From contig NC_092673.1 of assembly GCF_964355755.1 (NCBI RefSeq), positions 35,351,648 through 35,415,647 of the forward strand: 64,000 bases of DNA, in the 5' to 3' direction. The stretch's first letter is position 1. Every line of letters starts with the position of its first letter. Of the stretch, positions 21,801 through 36,800 are shown piece by piece. The notes beneath the pieces were generated by a model. The model saw only the letters and a program-made list of their open reading frames with translations. It had not been told where the DNA came from and did no database searches. Source of the DNA: Antedon mediterranea (lineage: Eukaryota; Echinodermata; Crinoidea; Comatulida; Antedonidae). A program made the position numbers and the translations under genes.

Positions 21801-24800
21801 TAAGTTTTTTATTACTCCCCTACAATAATGGACCTCTCCACCAACCATGTCCTGACGTGTGTATGCTCCAACATACCACCACCATAATCATTTTGTTTAG
21901 TTGACAGCAGCACTCATATGATATGCCAACACCATTGTTGGTTTGCATAAAAATCGGGCAAGTAACAACTACAGATCCTACTAAATTTAACTAGAGTAGC
22001 AACCCCTATTAAGGGGACACCTTAGGGAGTCGACCTAACAAAGTGTCCCATTGATTGGCCGTGTTAAAGATATTTTCCCTTGTTTATTTCGTGACAAATT
22101 TTCTTTTTAATAGAGGTGTCCCCTGAATAGGGGTTCCACTGTAGCTTTGTTTCAACGTAGTTGCAGCAAAATAGTGGTACTATTCACAAACAAAGTAAAG
22201 TTTCTGCCACTTGAGGTGCAAGTTGAGATAGGTGATGGCCTAGATTCAATGTGGTACTATTCACAAACAAAGTAAAGTTTCTGCCACTTGAGGTGCAAGT
22301 TGAGATAGGTGATGGCCTAGATTCAATGTGGTACTATTCACAAACAAAGTAAAGTGTGCCACTTGAGGTGCAAGTTGAGATAGGTGATGGCCTAGATTCA
22401 ATGTGGTACTATTCACAAACAAAGTAAAGTTTCTGCCACTTGAGGTGCAAGTTGAGATAGGTGATGGCCTAGATTCAATGTGGTACTATTCACAAACAAA
22501 GTAAAGTGTGCCACTTGAGGTGCAAGTTGAGATAGGTGATGGCCTAGATTCAATGTGGTACTATTCACAAACAAAGTAAAGTGTGCCACTTGAGGTGCAA
22601 GTTGAGATAGGTGATGGCCTAGATTCAATGTGGTACTATTCACAAACAAAGTAAAGTGTGCCACTTGAGGTGCAAGTTGAGATAGGTGATGGCCTAGATT
22701 CAATGTGGTACTATTCACAAACAAAGTAAAGTGTGCCACTTGAGGTGCAAGTTGAGATAGGTGATGGCCTAGATTCAATGTGGTACTATTCACAAACAAA
22801 GTAAAGTTTCTGCCACTTGAGGTGCAAGTTGAGATAGGTGATGGCCTAGATTCAATGTGGTACTATTCACAAACAAAGTAAAGTGTGCCACTTGAGGTGC
22901 AAGTTGAGATAGGTGATGGCCTAGATTCAATGTGGTACTATTCACAAACAAAGTAAAGTGTGCCACTTGAGGTGCAAGTTGAGATAGGTGATGGCCTAGA
23001 TTCAATGTGGTACTATTCACAAACAAAGTAAAGTGTGCCACTTGAGGTGCAAGTTGAGATAGGTGATGGCCTAGATTCAATGTGGTACTATTCACAAACA
23101 AAGTAAAGTGTGCCACTTGAGGTGCAAGTTGAGATAGGTGATGGCCTAGATTCAATGTGGTACTATTCACAAACAAAGTAAAGTTTCTGCCACTTGAGGT
23201 GCAAGTTGAGATAGGTGATGGCCTAGATTCAATGTGGTACTATTCACAAACAAAGTAAAGTGTGCCACTTGAGGTGCAAGTTGAGATAGGTGATGGCCTA
23301 GATTCAATGTGGTACTATTCACAAACAAAGTAAAGTGTGCCACTTGAGGTGCAAGTTGAGATAGGTGATGGCCTAGATTCAATGTGGTACTATTCACAAA
23401 CAAAGTAAAGTGTGCCACTTGAGGTGCAAGTTGAGATAGGTGATGGCCTAGATTCAATGTGGTACTATTCACAAACAAAGTAAAGTGTGCCACTTGAGGT
23501 GCAAGTTGAGATAGGTGATGGCCTAGATTCAATGTGGTACTATTCACAAACAAAGTAAAGTGTGCCACTTGAGGTGCAAGTTGAGATAGGTGATGGCCTA
23601 GATTCAATGTGGTACTATTCACAAACAAAGTAAAGTGTGCCACTTGAGGTGCAAGTTGAGATAGGTGATGGCCTAGATTCAATGTGGTACTATTCACAAA
23701 CAAAGTAAAGTGTGCCACTTGAGGTGCAAGTTGAGATAGGTGATGGCCTAGATTCAATGTGGTACTATTCACAAACAAAGTAAAGTGTGCCACTTGAGGT
23801 GCAAGTTGAGATAGGTGATGGCCTAGATTCAATGTGGTACTATTCACAAACAAAGTAAAGTTTCTGCCACTTGAGGTGCAAGTTGAGATAGGTGATGGCC
23901 TAGATTCAATGTGGTACTATTCACAAACAAAGTAAAGTGTGCCACTTGAGGTGCAAGTTGAGATAGGTGATGGCCTAGATTCAATGTGGTACTATTCACA
24001 AACAAAGTAAAGTGTGCCACTTGAGGTGCAAGTTGAGATAGGTGATGGCCTAGATTCAATGTGGTACTATTCACAAACAAAGTAAAGTGTGCCACTTGAG
24101 GTGCAAGTTGAGATAGGTGATGGCCTAGATTCAATGTGGTACTATTCACAAACAAAGTAAAGTGTGCCACTTGAGGTGCAAGTTGAGATAGGTGATGGCC
24201 TAGATTCAATGTGGTACTATTCACAAACAAAGTAAAGTGTGCCACTTGAGGTGCAAGTTGAGATAGGTGATGGCCTAGATTCAATGTGGTACTATTCACA
24301 AACAAAGTAAAGTATTGATGTATTGGAACTGCTTTAAAAGGAGATAACCTAGATTTATGTACTTTTTTCTATTAATGTATACATTAATAGCACAACTTGA
24401 TAGCCTGGAGATATAGTTGTATGCACAACAGAGTTTGGCTTGTCACCAAATTACACATTATTAACACAAAAATACACCAGATAGTGTCAGGTATTAAAAC
24501 AATGGTTTACCGTCAAGTGGGAAGTTTAACAAGGGCGGGTGGAAAAGTTTTGCTTTTTAAATGTTTTTTTTTAATAGATTTTTGAATAATTTGTTTTCTT
24601 AAATTTTCCAACACAGGGAAGAAGTGAAGAAAGTTTTAAATTATTAAAATGCATGATATATGCACGTGGTAACTTTATTTGACAAAAAAATGAAATGTGC
24701 CCAAATATGGTAGTAATATGACATCACCACAGTGTAGACAGAGCTTTAGGACATTGTACTGTACTACATCTACCAACCATAGGTCAAACAAGTTTCATTA

Positions 24801-27800
24801 ACTTTGTTCCGTAAATGTAACAAGGCCAGGTTTGAAGACAGGAAAAGGATGTCCATTATTATCAAATTAAAATTCTAAAAATAATGGTAGAAATTGCTTA
24901 TTATCTGAGATTAATGTTTTATCTTAATTATAACTACTTAGTATTATTACCTTTGAAACTAAAAATAAATCTATTGTTTCATAATCATCATTTAATTATT
25001 GTTTTAATTATTTTCAGATACTGATTATGTGATAGCTTTGTAAAATGCTGATTTATTTATTAATTGGATATGATTTTAATTATTATCATGATTAGTGTTT
25101 AATTTATTTGTTCCATTGTTATGTATTATGATTTGCTATTGTTATTTCATAATCAAAAACAATGTTACCATAGAAACCCTCTGGAACACATTAAGATGAC
25201 AATGTTACCATACAGTGTAAACCCTCTGGAACACATTAAGATGACAATGTTACCATAGAGAGTGTAAACCCTCTGGAACACATTAAGATGACAATGTTAC
25301 CATACAGAGTGTAAACCCTCTTGAACACATTAAGATGACAATGTTACCATACAGAGTGTAAACCCTCTTGAACACATTAAGATGGTAAACCCTCTGGAAC
25401 ACATTAAGATGACACTTTTCCATAACAAACAAGGAGGAATATGTGTTTCAACACTACAGCCATCCATTATTCAAGGAATCACCTCCATTAAGGGTACACT
25501 TTGTTTGGTCTCAAAATTGTCCCTAATAGAGGTTCCACTGCATGTAAAAGGCAGATCTGATTGGTGACATACAGTATATGGAAAATTCATATATGGGCAC
25601 ATCACAGTCACAGTAAAGTTTTATAGTGTAGACAGAGCTTTAGATTGTGCAATCATGTTGGATCTATTTTTAAAGTGAACTGAGCATTGCAAAGTAGAAA
25701 ATACTGTATTAAATTGGATGAACAAACCGGTATAAGTTTTAAAAAGCATTATAATTTGGAAATTCAGAGAGTTATTTCTTTGTTATATTGTTTTTTTATA
25801 GTTTTTTTTGTTTTTATTTCAACTTTAATTATAGAGGTACGTCCAGGGTATAAAATACATAGAAAAGATAAATTACAATACATTATTTAAACATGTAAAT
25901 AGCATACATATTTTATAATTCAATGGTTTTTACAGTAACGTAAATCTTAGTATGAATGCACTTTTTATGAATCGGGAATAGTTTTAATATGCTTTTCATA
26001 TTTTTGATTGAATACATATTAATTAATTTTTTTTAATAGGTCTAAACTTGGTTCATTGTTTGGTATGGATCGAGCCAATACACAAGATGGTAATCAGTCG
26101 CTACAGTATATTGCGCCTAAGCAGCCTAAGAAAGGAAAGTCAGCTAAATGTAAGTTATTCATGGTAATCAGTCGTTACAGTATATTGCGCCTAAGCAGCC
26201 TAAGAAAGGAAAGTCAGCTAAATGTAAGTTATTCATGGTAATCAGTCGTTACAGTATATTGCGCCTAAGCAGCCTAAGAAAGGAAAGTCAGCTAAATGTA
26301 AGTTATTAATGTTAGAACTAGAACGCACATGTGAGACACCTCTATTCAGGAGACGTCACACGCCTATTAAGCGGACACTTAGTTAGGTCCGGAAGGTGTC
26401 CCTTTAGTAGACATTCTACTGTATACAAGGGATCATGTCAAACTATTCTACTGCAGATACTGCAGTATCTTTTTTTTCACTGATTTTAGTTTGTTCAGTG
26501 TCTTTTTTTGTGACTTTTTGAGGTTTTCATTGCAATAAACAGTGTATATGATTACCCTAAACAAGTTTGCTAAAATAAGCATTGAATCAGGTTAAAGAGT
26601 AAACAACATATAGTTTACTGCAGTAACTGCAGTAGAATAATTTTGACATGCCCTCTAATGAGGATTAATTCATTTATTTGCTGACGTATATATTTTGATA
26701 CTTGGTGACAAAAACTGTTGATCTATTTCTGGATGTCATGTCATACAAGATTCAATACGGTATGTAAAACAAATGTTAGTCAGAAATAGCCAGTGTACAG
26801 CAAATTTAAAACAACATTTTTTAAAATCATGTTTAATATGCATGAATCATAAAATAACACTTTTGTTGTTTAAAAGGTAAGGCTCTTTTATACTTCTCAA
26901 ACCATAATACTATTTTTATTTCTCTTTTATAGCTACCTGTAGCGTTAAACTCATTTCCATATTTAAGTTCATTATAAATAGTGCATTACAACCTATACAA
27001 TATAAAACATGGTTTCCAATACAAAAAATAGTTTCCTTAGTACTACTGTCACCATTACTTATGACAGCCAATGAGAATCAATGTTATAAGTCATGTGACC
27101 AGGTGTCAACTTAGCTCGCTGTGTATTCATGCCCTTCTTTACTGATTGCGTCGTGTTAGGCCCTTAGCAAAGGGGAAACGGCAAATATAATTTTTGACGG
27201 TAGGATTTTACGGGCTTCCTATGGGGCAAGACTACGTCCATATTGAAGCTTAGTGTCAGTAGATTTGCACTATTTTTGGGAATATTTTATGGACAAACTT
27301 GGATATTAGTGTTTTGTAAAATGCCAATTGGATTCCGGAAGAAATCGAAAGGTTTGTACATGACAATTGTCACAAATTTTTATTTCAAGATGACTCACTC
27401 AAATAAATCGGTAATTTCATTGTGTCTGTTACTGTATTTCCTAAAGTTCTAAATAATTTGATAACAAGTTGTAACAATGCTTAATTGCGATTTATACAGA
27501 TTTGTTTGCATATTTCTTTTGTCTTATAATTGGGAATTAGTTTCGGAAAAACATTATGCGATAACATATTTTACAAAGGTCATAATCAAATTGACCTTTT
27601 TCTTATTGTTTCGTTTTGGCCATTTGTGTACAAAATTGTTTAATGTGTATACGTTTTGTTTGCGTGTGTTTTCATTGAAATCACTGAAATAACTTGGACA
27701 CGCCATGTTGACACGCCAAAAAGGTGACTGCAGAGCTTTGGTATTTACAACATGCACAATATATATTTTTTCTTTTATTCGAAAAAAATAAGTTTTGTTT

Positions 27801-30800
27801 TTTTATATTATTTTTACTATTGTTCAATATAATGTTTTGACTATTTTTTTTACCCTTTAATATCCGAACTTATAACACATAAAAACACATGCTGTTATTG
27901 ACTTGCAATAGACATCTGTTCAGTTTCATAGAGTGTTCATGTCACATTTCAGAACATTCAGTTAGAGTCAGGCAGAACTACAACAAACTGCTAGCTTGTC
28001 ACAGTAGTTTTATTTTTTACTGCTAACGGTCTTTGGAATAATACAGTATAAAATAGAGGATAATGTAGTATTATAATCAGTTTGAAAAATATTAATATAT
28101 CCATAAATTTTAGTAATAAGTTGAACTTGCACCACATTTACACGATTCAATTTGTACGATTTCAGCAAGGCTTCTTGATCCATTACTACGAATTCGCAGT
28201 CCGAATCAGGTATGGATTCAAATCGTACAATTTTGTGAACGATCCTATGCTTTATCACTGAACCCATTTTCCACGATATTTTTCTCAGGGCACTGAACCG
28301 AATGTGAAAGCAGTTTAAGCCATGTTAATTAATTGCAGGAACATTTGGACCTGCTTTCATACTCGATTCCTCTACACAGTTTTGGTAGATTCAAGCGACG
28401 ACCAGCATGCGTAGGTCATAGGTCACGACGAATCAAAACCTCTTCATTTTGTGAATACAAACCATGTAACCTAAATATGAAATGAATTTAACATATTTTA
28501 AGTTAGAAATGTTTATGACACACTCGTTTGATAATTATTATTTTGTCTGAGTATTTCGTATGTCACCAACTGAGGAAAACAACTTTATTGAGGCTATTAG
28601 ACATAATACAGCATCCCATAGGTATACTGTTTTATCAATGATAAATGAACACATATACTATAGACTGACCAAAACATGTTGTCATTTTGAATGTACAACT
28701 ACAGTATGTAAAATAAAATTTGTTTTGTCTCACTGCATATAAATTATCACTACAGCATTACAAAAATTATTATGTCATAATTAGTAGCTAGACCAACTGC
28801 TACGAATTTTATGATCACCTATTTTGCATAGGTCTTTAAAAGTTTTAGTCCAGGGGTGCACAATGAGAGTACTGCTCTGTTCCTCTTGAAAGCCTGTTAG
28901 CTACTCTATGCCTCTATAAGGTCCATGCTACTCTGTGCCTCTATAAGGTCCATGCTACTCTGTGCCTCTATAAGGTCCATGCTACTCTGTGCCTCTATAA
29001 GGTCCATGCTACTCTGTGCCTCTATAAGGTCCATGCTACTCCGTTCCTCTATTAGGTCTGTACTACTCTGTGCATTTGGAAGACAGTCCTAAACCTCTTG
29101 TTGATGAGTATTGACACAATGTAGTTTCTTTCTAATGTAATTAATCTACCAGGTTCCTAATTTCATTAACTTTATGCCTTTGCACAATTAACCTTGATTC
29201 CTTATGACATTATGGTATTCCCAGGGAATAATACTAGATTGGTTGTACAGTATGTACCTGTTAAAGACCAACTCCTAAACTATGAGCATGTTTTTATGGA
29301 TACTGGCACAGTATAATGTAATTATTCTGCCAGGTTCCTACTTTTTTTAGGCATATATCCATTTGTAAAGTTAACCTTGATGCCTTATGACACTGGCACA
29401 TCTCAGGGAATAATTCCATTATTGTCAGTTTAGTTATTCAATCAATCTGTGTACAACCTTGAACTGAGAATCTTGCATGTGCTCCGTTTGTTCCATTTTC
29501 CAGGAACATTATTTTGTTTATTTTATTTTGTTTAGTTCGTTTTTCATATTTCAACAGATACATTTGTTCATGACAAATGATACAGAATATTATTAGATTT
29601 CCTGTTGAGTCACCTGGTTATATTTGTAGGTAACAAACCAAATTATTTTTTTTAGCCAAAATAAATCTTTCATGGAAAGAATTAGGACAATTTCATGTCC
29701 AGGATTTCATTGTATTTTTTTTTTGATGCAGGGTTTATTATTAATATTTTTGTGACTGTTTCTAGTTTAAACAAATTAGATATTTTTGCATCAAAAGCAT
29801 GATTAATTTAAATTTGCCATAAATTAAAAAGTTTGAGTTGCCAATATTTAGGAATCTTGGTTAGTTTAAAAACAATATTTTTATATTAAATACATAGAAC
29901 ATTTTAGTTTTCTTTAGAACAAAACCAGAATACATTCATTTCCAAGTTGCCAAAATGCATTTTTTCTTTTGTGAAGAGAATAAAGCAATTCAACAAGATA
30001 CTAGATAGACTAAGATACTAATAGATATTGAAGGAATCTTTTGGTTACACCAACCATTGTCATCGACATGATGAAAAACCTGCCAAAATGAACCTCTTCT
30101 GGATATAATTGCCATGATGTGTCCTTGATCTTGATGATAGCGGAGTTTTCAAAAAATATTTGTAAATTTTAAAAAGTTCTCGCCCCTGTTTCTATGAAGG
30201 TTGGGACTAGTCTCTTTCTCAAATACACTTTTCATAAACTATACTTCGTTTATTAAAAAATAAACTGTTTTTATAACTTATAAAATTTCACACAATTTAT
30301 TCAAATCTTATATTCTTTTAACTGTGTTCACTCAACCATGCAGCATAGACAATTTGCATTTTGTGGCACACCATGTGTGCATTAGACAATACACCGTAGT
30401 AGTCTATTTATTCTAGTCTCAAAATAGTAGCGTGAAGGAAACAGTGCTGTACTGTTCCATGCATGTAGGTGGATTTATGATACAAGAAAAAAAATAAAAG
30501 AATGGAAAGAACTGTACCCGTATTAGCATAGTGCTTTATTGACTAATACATCTATTGAATTGAGCTTACAACATTGAGTCAGACTTGTTCATTATGTCGG
30601 TCTAAACATCCTCAAGTCTCCCTTGTGTCATTGGCTAAATTTTTCAGATTAGATTCTGTAGACTTATGTTTTTTAAATTTTTTTAAAACTGTTCTTTTAA
30701 TCTTCTTTCCTCTCTAAACTATAAGCATAACACAAATTTGTATTCAAAACAAAATTATAATAATTTCTTAAATGTTTAAATATACAAGTTTGTATCCCAC

Positions 30801-33800
30801 CCTTGCAACATTAATTTTAAATTATCAATTTGTGTTTATTGACTCCTATTTCTCTAGAGTTACTTGTAATTTATTAAAACCTGTTCACAAGCAATTTGTC
30901 AGGTATTAGCAAATGGTTCACATCTCCCTTGAGCTAGAGATAGTTTTTGAGTAACAGTGTTGCCAAACTGATAACAGAATGCGCAACTATTAGGATATTA
31001 TGTAGGAAATATCAATAGCAAGTACCTAGGGACAATTATAGAAATTAAATAACAAGTCACACTTTTAACCTCCGATTAGAGCCATGTGTTTTTGCTAGGC
31101 CTAAATCTGCTTTTTATTTTCTTGTTTATTTTGTTAATATATCACTTTATTGTTACCATATTCCAATGTGAAATTTGCATCTTCTTTAAACCATATGTTA
31201 TTAATTGCAACCTATCTTCTTAATAGGTAAAAGGAGACTGAACCCTGTGCTAGATTTTTGGAAAAACAATAATACATACATAACATACAGTTCAGATCAG
31301 TACTTTGATTCATACTTCAGCCTGGCTATTTCAAGATCTTTGATCCACCCCCTCATTGCTATCGATCTTATTATAATACATCACTGCATATGGTTCTATT
31401 AAATTTACCATCATAATCTTTGATTTATTCAAATATTTTTTAATCAATACTGTATTACTCAGTGGATGATTTAAAACACAAAATAATGTTCTCTATCTGA
31501 AGGTTCCTACTATGAAAGTGTTATCAGATTTCTCGTCCAGTTACGGAAACTTGGTTCGCACAAGGTCGCAACACAGTCTGTACTGTATGCGGAACATAAG
31601 CAATTTGACCAATCACAAGTGATGGATTATTCCAACTGTCGCTTGTCATTGGTCAACTCACTTGCGTTGCGCTTATGTCCTTGTGTCGTGTCCTAGTGGG
31701 AACCAAGCTTTAGCATATCAAGTGATGGATTATTCCAACTGTGTCCTTGTGTCGTGTCCTAGTGGGAACCAAGCTTTAGCATATCAAGTGATGGATTATT
31801 CCAACTGTGTCCTTGTGTCGTGTCCTAGTGGGAACCAAGCTTTAGCATATCAAGTGATGGATTATTCCAACTGTGTCCTTGTGTCGTGTCCTAGTGGGAA
31901 CCAAGCTTTAGCATATCAATTTAAAGGAAAAGCAATAATATTCAACAAAATTGTTGAGTTGACAAGATTTTCCTAAAATGTTTATCTTTGTGATCTGAAA
32001 CTATAAGTGAAAATGAAATAAATTGAAAATTAATTTATATAACTCAACTACATAATAAAGCAACATGAAATGATGTTATTCATTTTCACTATTCTATGGT
32101 CACAAGGAAGCCAGATGATTTTAATTTATAGAATTATACTTTTGCCGGGACTTTTGCTTTCTTAGTATTCAGGTTTGTTGACATCTTGTAACCATGGCAT
32201 CGGAATAAACATATTGTGTTGGATACCATTGGATTTAAAGGCTCTTGCTTTTTCCGAAATGCCTAAAAACATTCTCTAATCTAAAATGTTCCACAGTTTT
32301 ACTCATTGCAACATTTTTAAAAGAACCATTCATATTGGAGTCTTTGAATGAAAACAGACCCTTGAAATGGTGTCCGATTATTTTGACTGCCAGACATTTC
32401 GGCTAAATTCATGACGTGCCAATCTTGTCATAATTTATTCACCATCGTCTTTATTAAGTACAATTAAGGGTTAGGCCAACTTTACTCACCATTGCCTAGA
32501 GGGATACACTTTTTGTCAACTTGGCTTAAGTCAAATGAACTTGATAAATACTTTGGCCTTGGTAACAAACCGTGTATTTGGATCAAAATGAACGGTGGTC
32601 ATATGCCCTTTGACATTTGATGAATTCTACTTAAAAATTGCATTGGAGGTACACGACAAACGCTTTCTAAGTTGGCCTCTTACTCAGCATTGGAGGTACA
32701 CGACAAACGCTTTCTAAGTTGGCCTCTTACTCAGCATTGGAGGTACACGACAAACGCTTTCTAAGTTGGCCTCTTACTCGGCAAGTTTGAGGATTCATAC
32801 AAGGGGTTTATCAATCATCTTTGAGTCATATTTCTATTCTTTAATTGAACAATACCTAATTATCATTTACTTCCCCATAACTCATTCATTCATTTCCTAT
32901 TTTTTTATCACTTTCTATTTTGACCTTTCAGTTGACCTAGTTAACCTTCCTCGTCGCGTCTCCTCTACCCCTTTATTCGTTTAGTCTCTAATCTCTAAAC
33001 CAATCTGTTGTGTCATTTTTCAGGATTGTGTTAAATATAGCCACAACCTTGCCCTCATGACACTTTTTGTAATTTCAAAATGTTTGTTGTTTTCCAACAA
33101 TTATAATGTTTTTTTAAATAATTTACACTGTTTCAATTGTTATTGTTTTTATACATCCAATACAATTTTATTTTTGGCTTGAATCAAGAACAGACACATA
33201 TACAGTACTTGTTCAAATGAGTACCCTGGTCGAATACGGTTCTTCAGTGAAGACAATTTCTGAGATGCATGGACGAATTCCATTCTTAGATCCAGCCTAT
33301 AGAAATTGTCGGAGCATCATCGGCATTTTCACCAATCACACTTAAGTGAGGTTTTCCCTTACTGTAACTCAATCAATATCAAAGTATTTCTCTTAAATTG
33401 TATTCACTTTGATAGAAAATATTTCTTAATACTAAGTGTAAGTGTTTCCCTTAGCCTAAGTGTGATTGGTGAACACAGCCAGTGGGCCCCTGATAAATTT
33501 CAACATTTACAAAGACAGGATGTTCAGCATTTCATTTTACCGTTTTTAGGCCCTCATCTTCTTCCCGCCCCCCCCCCCCCTCCTCCTAAATAAAAATATA
33601 GAACTTTAAAGGCATGAAAATTTAGTTTTTACAAGTGATTAAAACTATTATACAAAAGAACATACAATGTTCAAGAGAAAGGGAAAATAAAAATGAATGT
33701 AGAAAAGGTTGCCTCCTCATTTCCTTTGTCCAACACAAGATTAGATACTAATTTGAATTACGCCCACTTACAAATCTTTGACTAATGAACAGATTTTAAT

Positions 33801-36800
33801 TTACTGCCCATGGACTGTTACGCAGTAGATACAGTAAATGACAGATGAAGCAACACTTGTGGCTCATTAGGTCATAAAGTTCAACCCATACACAATGTGT
33901 AATCATGTGTAATTTAGTTGAAAGTAATGACTTTGAGTAAGTGTGGGTCCTAATCACATGCAACATATTTTTCTCCAGCTGTATTGTTTTATACATTGGT
34001 TAAATATTAATAATAAAAAATGAATAATATAACCAGGTGGCTATGGTCTTGTTCAGACGTAGTTATTTACCCAGGTGTCGTTGGCTTCATGAACCAATTA
34101 CTAACTTGGTGTGTAGATCCTCCCCCTCCCCCATAAAACCTGAATGCACCCTGTGTGACTACTGTTTTTAATCAATTAATAGTTTGATTTATATAGCGCC
34201 ATTTCTGGAACGTTTAATAAAAGCAATAGTGATTCAATGTTGAACGATACTAATATTAAGGATTGAGGTGAAAAATGTTCATTGTTACCTGTACTATGCG
34301 TATACTCAGCTCATACAGTAAACTTTCTCTCTAATTAATACCTAAACAATATAATGCTGATGTAGATAAACTCAACATACAGGTTAGTATACAGTAGGTG
34401 AAATGTAAGTAAATATGCATAATGTTCAGGTCTACAATGAGATTGGAAACTTCAAAGGTATGTAATTTCTAGTATTTTTTATTTAGTCACGAAAGCTATC
34501 ACAATGGCAATTGTTTAATTGTAAACATGTGTTAGTGATTATGATCATTTATTGGCTTATGAATTTTCATGTCGCAATGTGAACAATTTAAAAGAAAAAA
34601 AATAAAAGAATATAATCTCAAAGCATTGTTTTTCAGAGCCTTGGCCACAAGAAATAAAGTGGTTGCAAGAAAATGGAACAATCCCCTGTGGGGCAACTGA
34701 TGTTGTAAATGACCTCTGTCATAAAATAGTCAGGTTGAAACCTTACCAATCGTACTGCTGGCTACAGCTCTTTTTATAATATTGTTTTATAATATTGTTT
34801 TATTTAATTTGTTTCAGCTGGGAGTGGCAGTGGAGGTGGAGGTGGTTCAGAAGGAACTCAGGCCCAGGTGCTTCACGCGGTTGCTGTCCATGCATTCAGA
34901 TAGTAAGTCTTCATCTTGGCTATCTCTCCTATGTTCCTTGTTGGTGTTGATGGACTATATGATTACTTATTAATAACAATTCTGGTGTGAAAAGTCCTAC
35001 TGCATACAGGACACATGGTTCCAGGTGGCAGGTTGTGAATTTGAAGCTCTCTCTCTCTCTCTTTGCGTCTTGTTTTGGTAGGCGAACAACATCCACTCCA
35101 TCTTAATTGGCTTTTGATAATTAAGGCTTTAAAACTATTGAAAGCTGCTGAAATCATCATTGTTCGGACTGTTTGATTGATGCATGGATCACTTAATTAA
35201 TGATTTAATAATTTAACATTATCCAATTTTTACAATCGCATCTCCAAATTATCAAGTAACATTGATTCAAATTTATCCTTCATCATACAATATTTTGTAT
35301 TATCTTTTTCAGTACCAATAGTCAGTATGTGAAACAAGGAAAACTAGGGGCAGCCATTTTAGGTTATCATGGAATCACAGATGTAAGTGTTTTTAAACTG
35401 TGGTCATGGTTTTTTTCTTTATTCTTTTACTTACCATATATTCTTTATACTATATTGATTTTATAATACTATATTTAAATGACATTCATTTTTTTTTAAA
35501 TTTCTGAATTAATCTGTAATTTTCTTTCTTAACTTGTTCAATTTTGTGTTCATGTTTAGTACAAGCTTTTACTATATGTTAGCAAGCAACAGCAAGTCAC
35601 ACATGCAAAGATCACACCTAACTTTACATTCACAGTAAGTATACATAAATGGCAATCCACCCAATATGAAGGTGTAGATGGCGAACGCCATCAGATTCAA
35701 AGCTAAGAAATTTGTCCAATTGATTGAGTTTGGAGAGGGCACATTTGGAGCATGTGACCTTACAATCCCGTACAAACCAAGATTGACAGACAGGAGATTG
35801 CGTTTACAATAAGGTTGCTTGAAACACATTGACAACAAGTTTTTTAAGGTCTAAAAGTTCCCATTCCTTTGCTACTGTTCATTTTGAAAGCTAGTGTTCA
35901 TTTTGAAAAAAAATATGCCCAACCTCAAGATGTGCCCAACCTCAAGATGTGTAACTATGTTTGAGAGAGTTGGAATAATATGGCCAACCTCAAGATGTGT
36001 AACTATGTTTGAGAGAGTTGGAATAATATGGCCAACCTCAAGATGTGTAACTATGTTTGAGAGAGTTGGAATAATATGGCCAACCTCAAGACATGTAACT
36101 ATGTTTGAGAGTTGGAATAATATGGCCAACCTCAAGATGTGTAACTATGTTTGAGAGAGTTGGAAAATTGTGCCCAACCTCAAGATGTGTAACTATGTTT
36201 GAGAGAGTTGGAATAATGTTGTAATGTGCAAAAAGAAATTCACAATAAGTTTAATTATTATGTTAGAATAAAGAACATTTTGTATAATAAACATTTTTCC
36301 ATTCTTTCTGTTTTTTAGGTACAAGCCAATAACTATGCTACATTCTATGATGAACAACGTCAGAATTGGTCACTTATGTTCGACAGCGAAGACTCTGCTT
36401 TTGAATTCACAAAACAGGTAGCTGGTTTAAACACCTAGGATACATGCAAATTAAATCCATCATTAATTGAACCTTATTGGCTGCAGCATCTACAGTTTGC
36501 TTTCAGACTATTACACACAATGAAAAAAAAACAGCTACAAATTGGTATTTATTTCGTCCATTTTCCCCTCAATGTTAATAATTGCTAATTGTGTAGTGAG
36601 TAGTAGCCTATAATCTTAGATACTGTAGGGCTTGTGAGTTCTTGTTCAATTTGGTTCCATGTCTTGGATACTGTAGGGCTTGTGAGTTCTTGTTCAATTT
36701 GGTTTCATGTCTTGGATACTGTAGGGCTTGTGAGTTCTTGTTCAATTTGGTTCCATGTCATATTTGTAAATTCCATGTTAGTGAGAAGCTCGCTGACTAT

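Noticed and set aside
22413-24305. Minus-strand repeat proteins ([19 protein letters not shown])
   Set aside because: They are a by-product of a 75-bp unit being divisible by three, and the breaks coincide exactly with the 77-bp variant units.
31205-31402. Frame [14 protein letters not shown] after an acceptor-like site as a second exon for 27321
   Set aside because: The phase fits, but the peptide becomes hydrophobic and AT-driven, no donor follows and no family is recognised.
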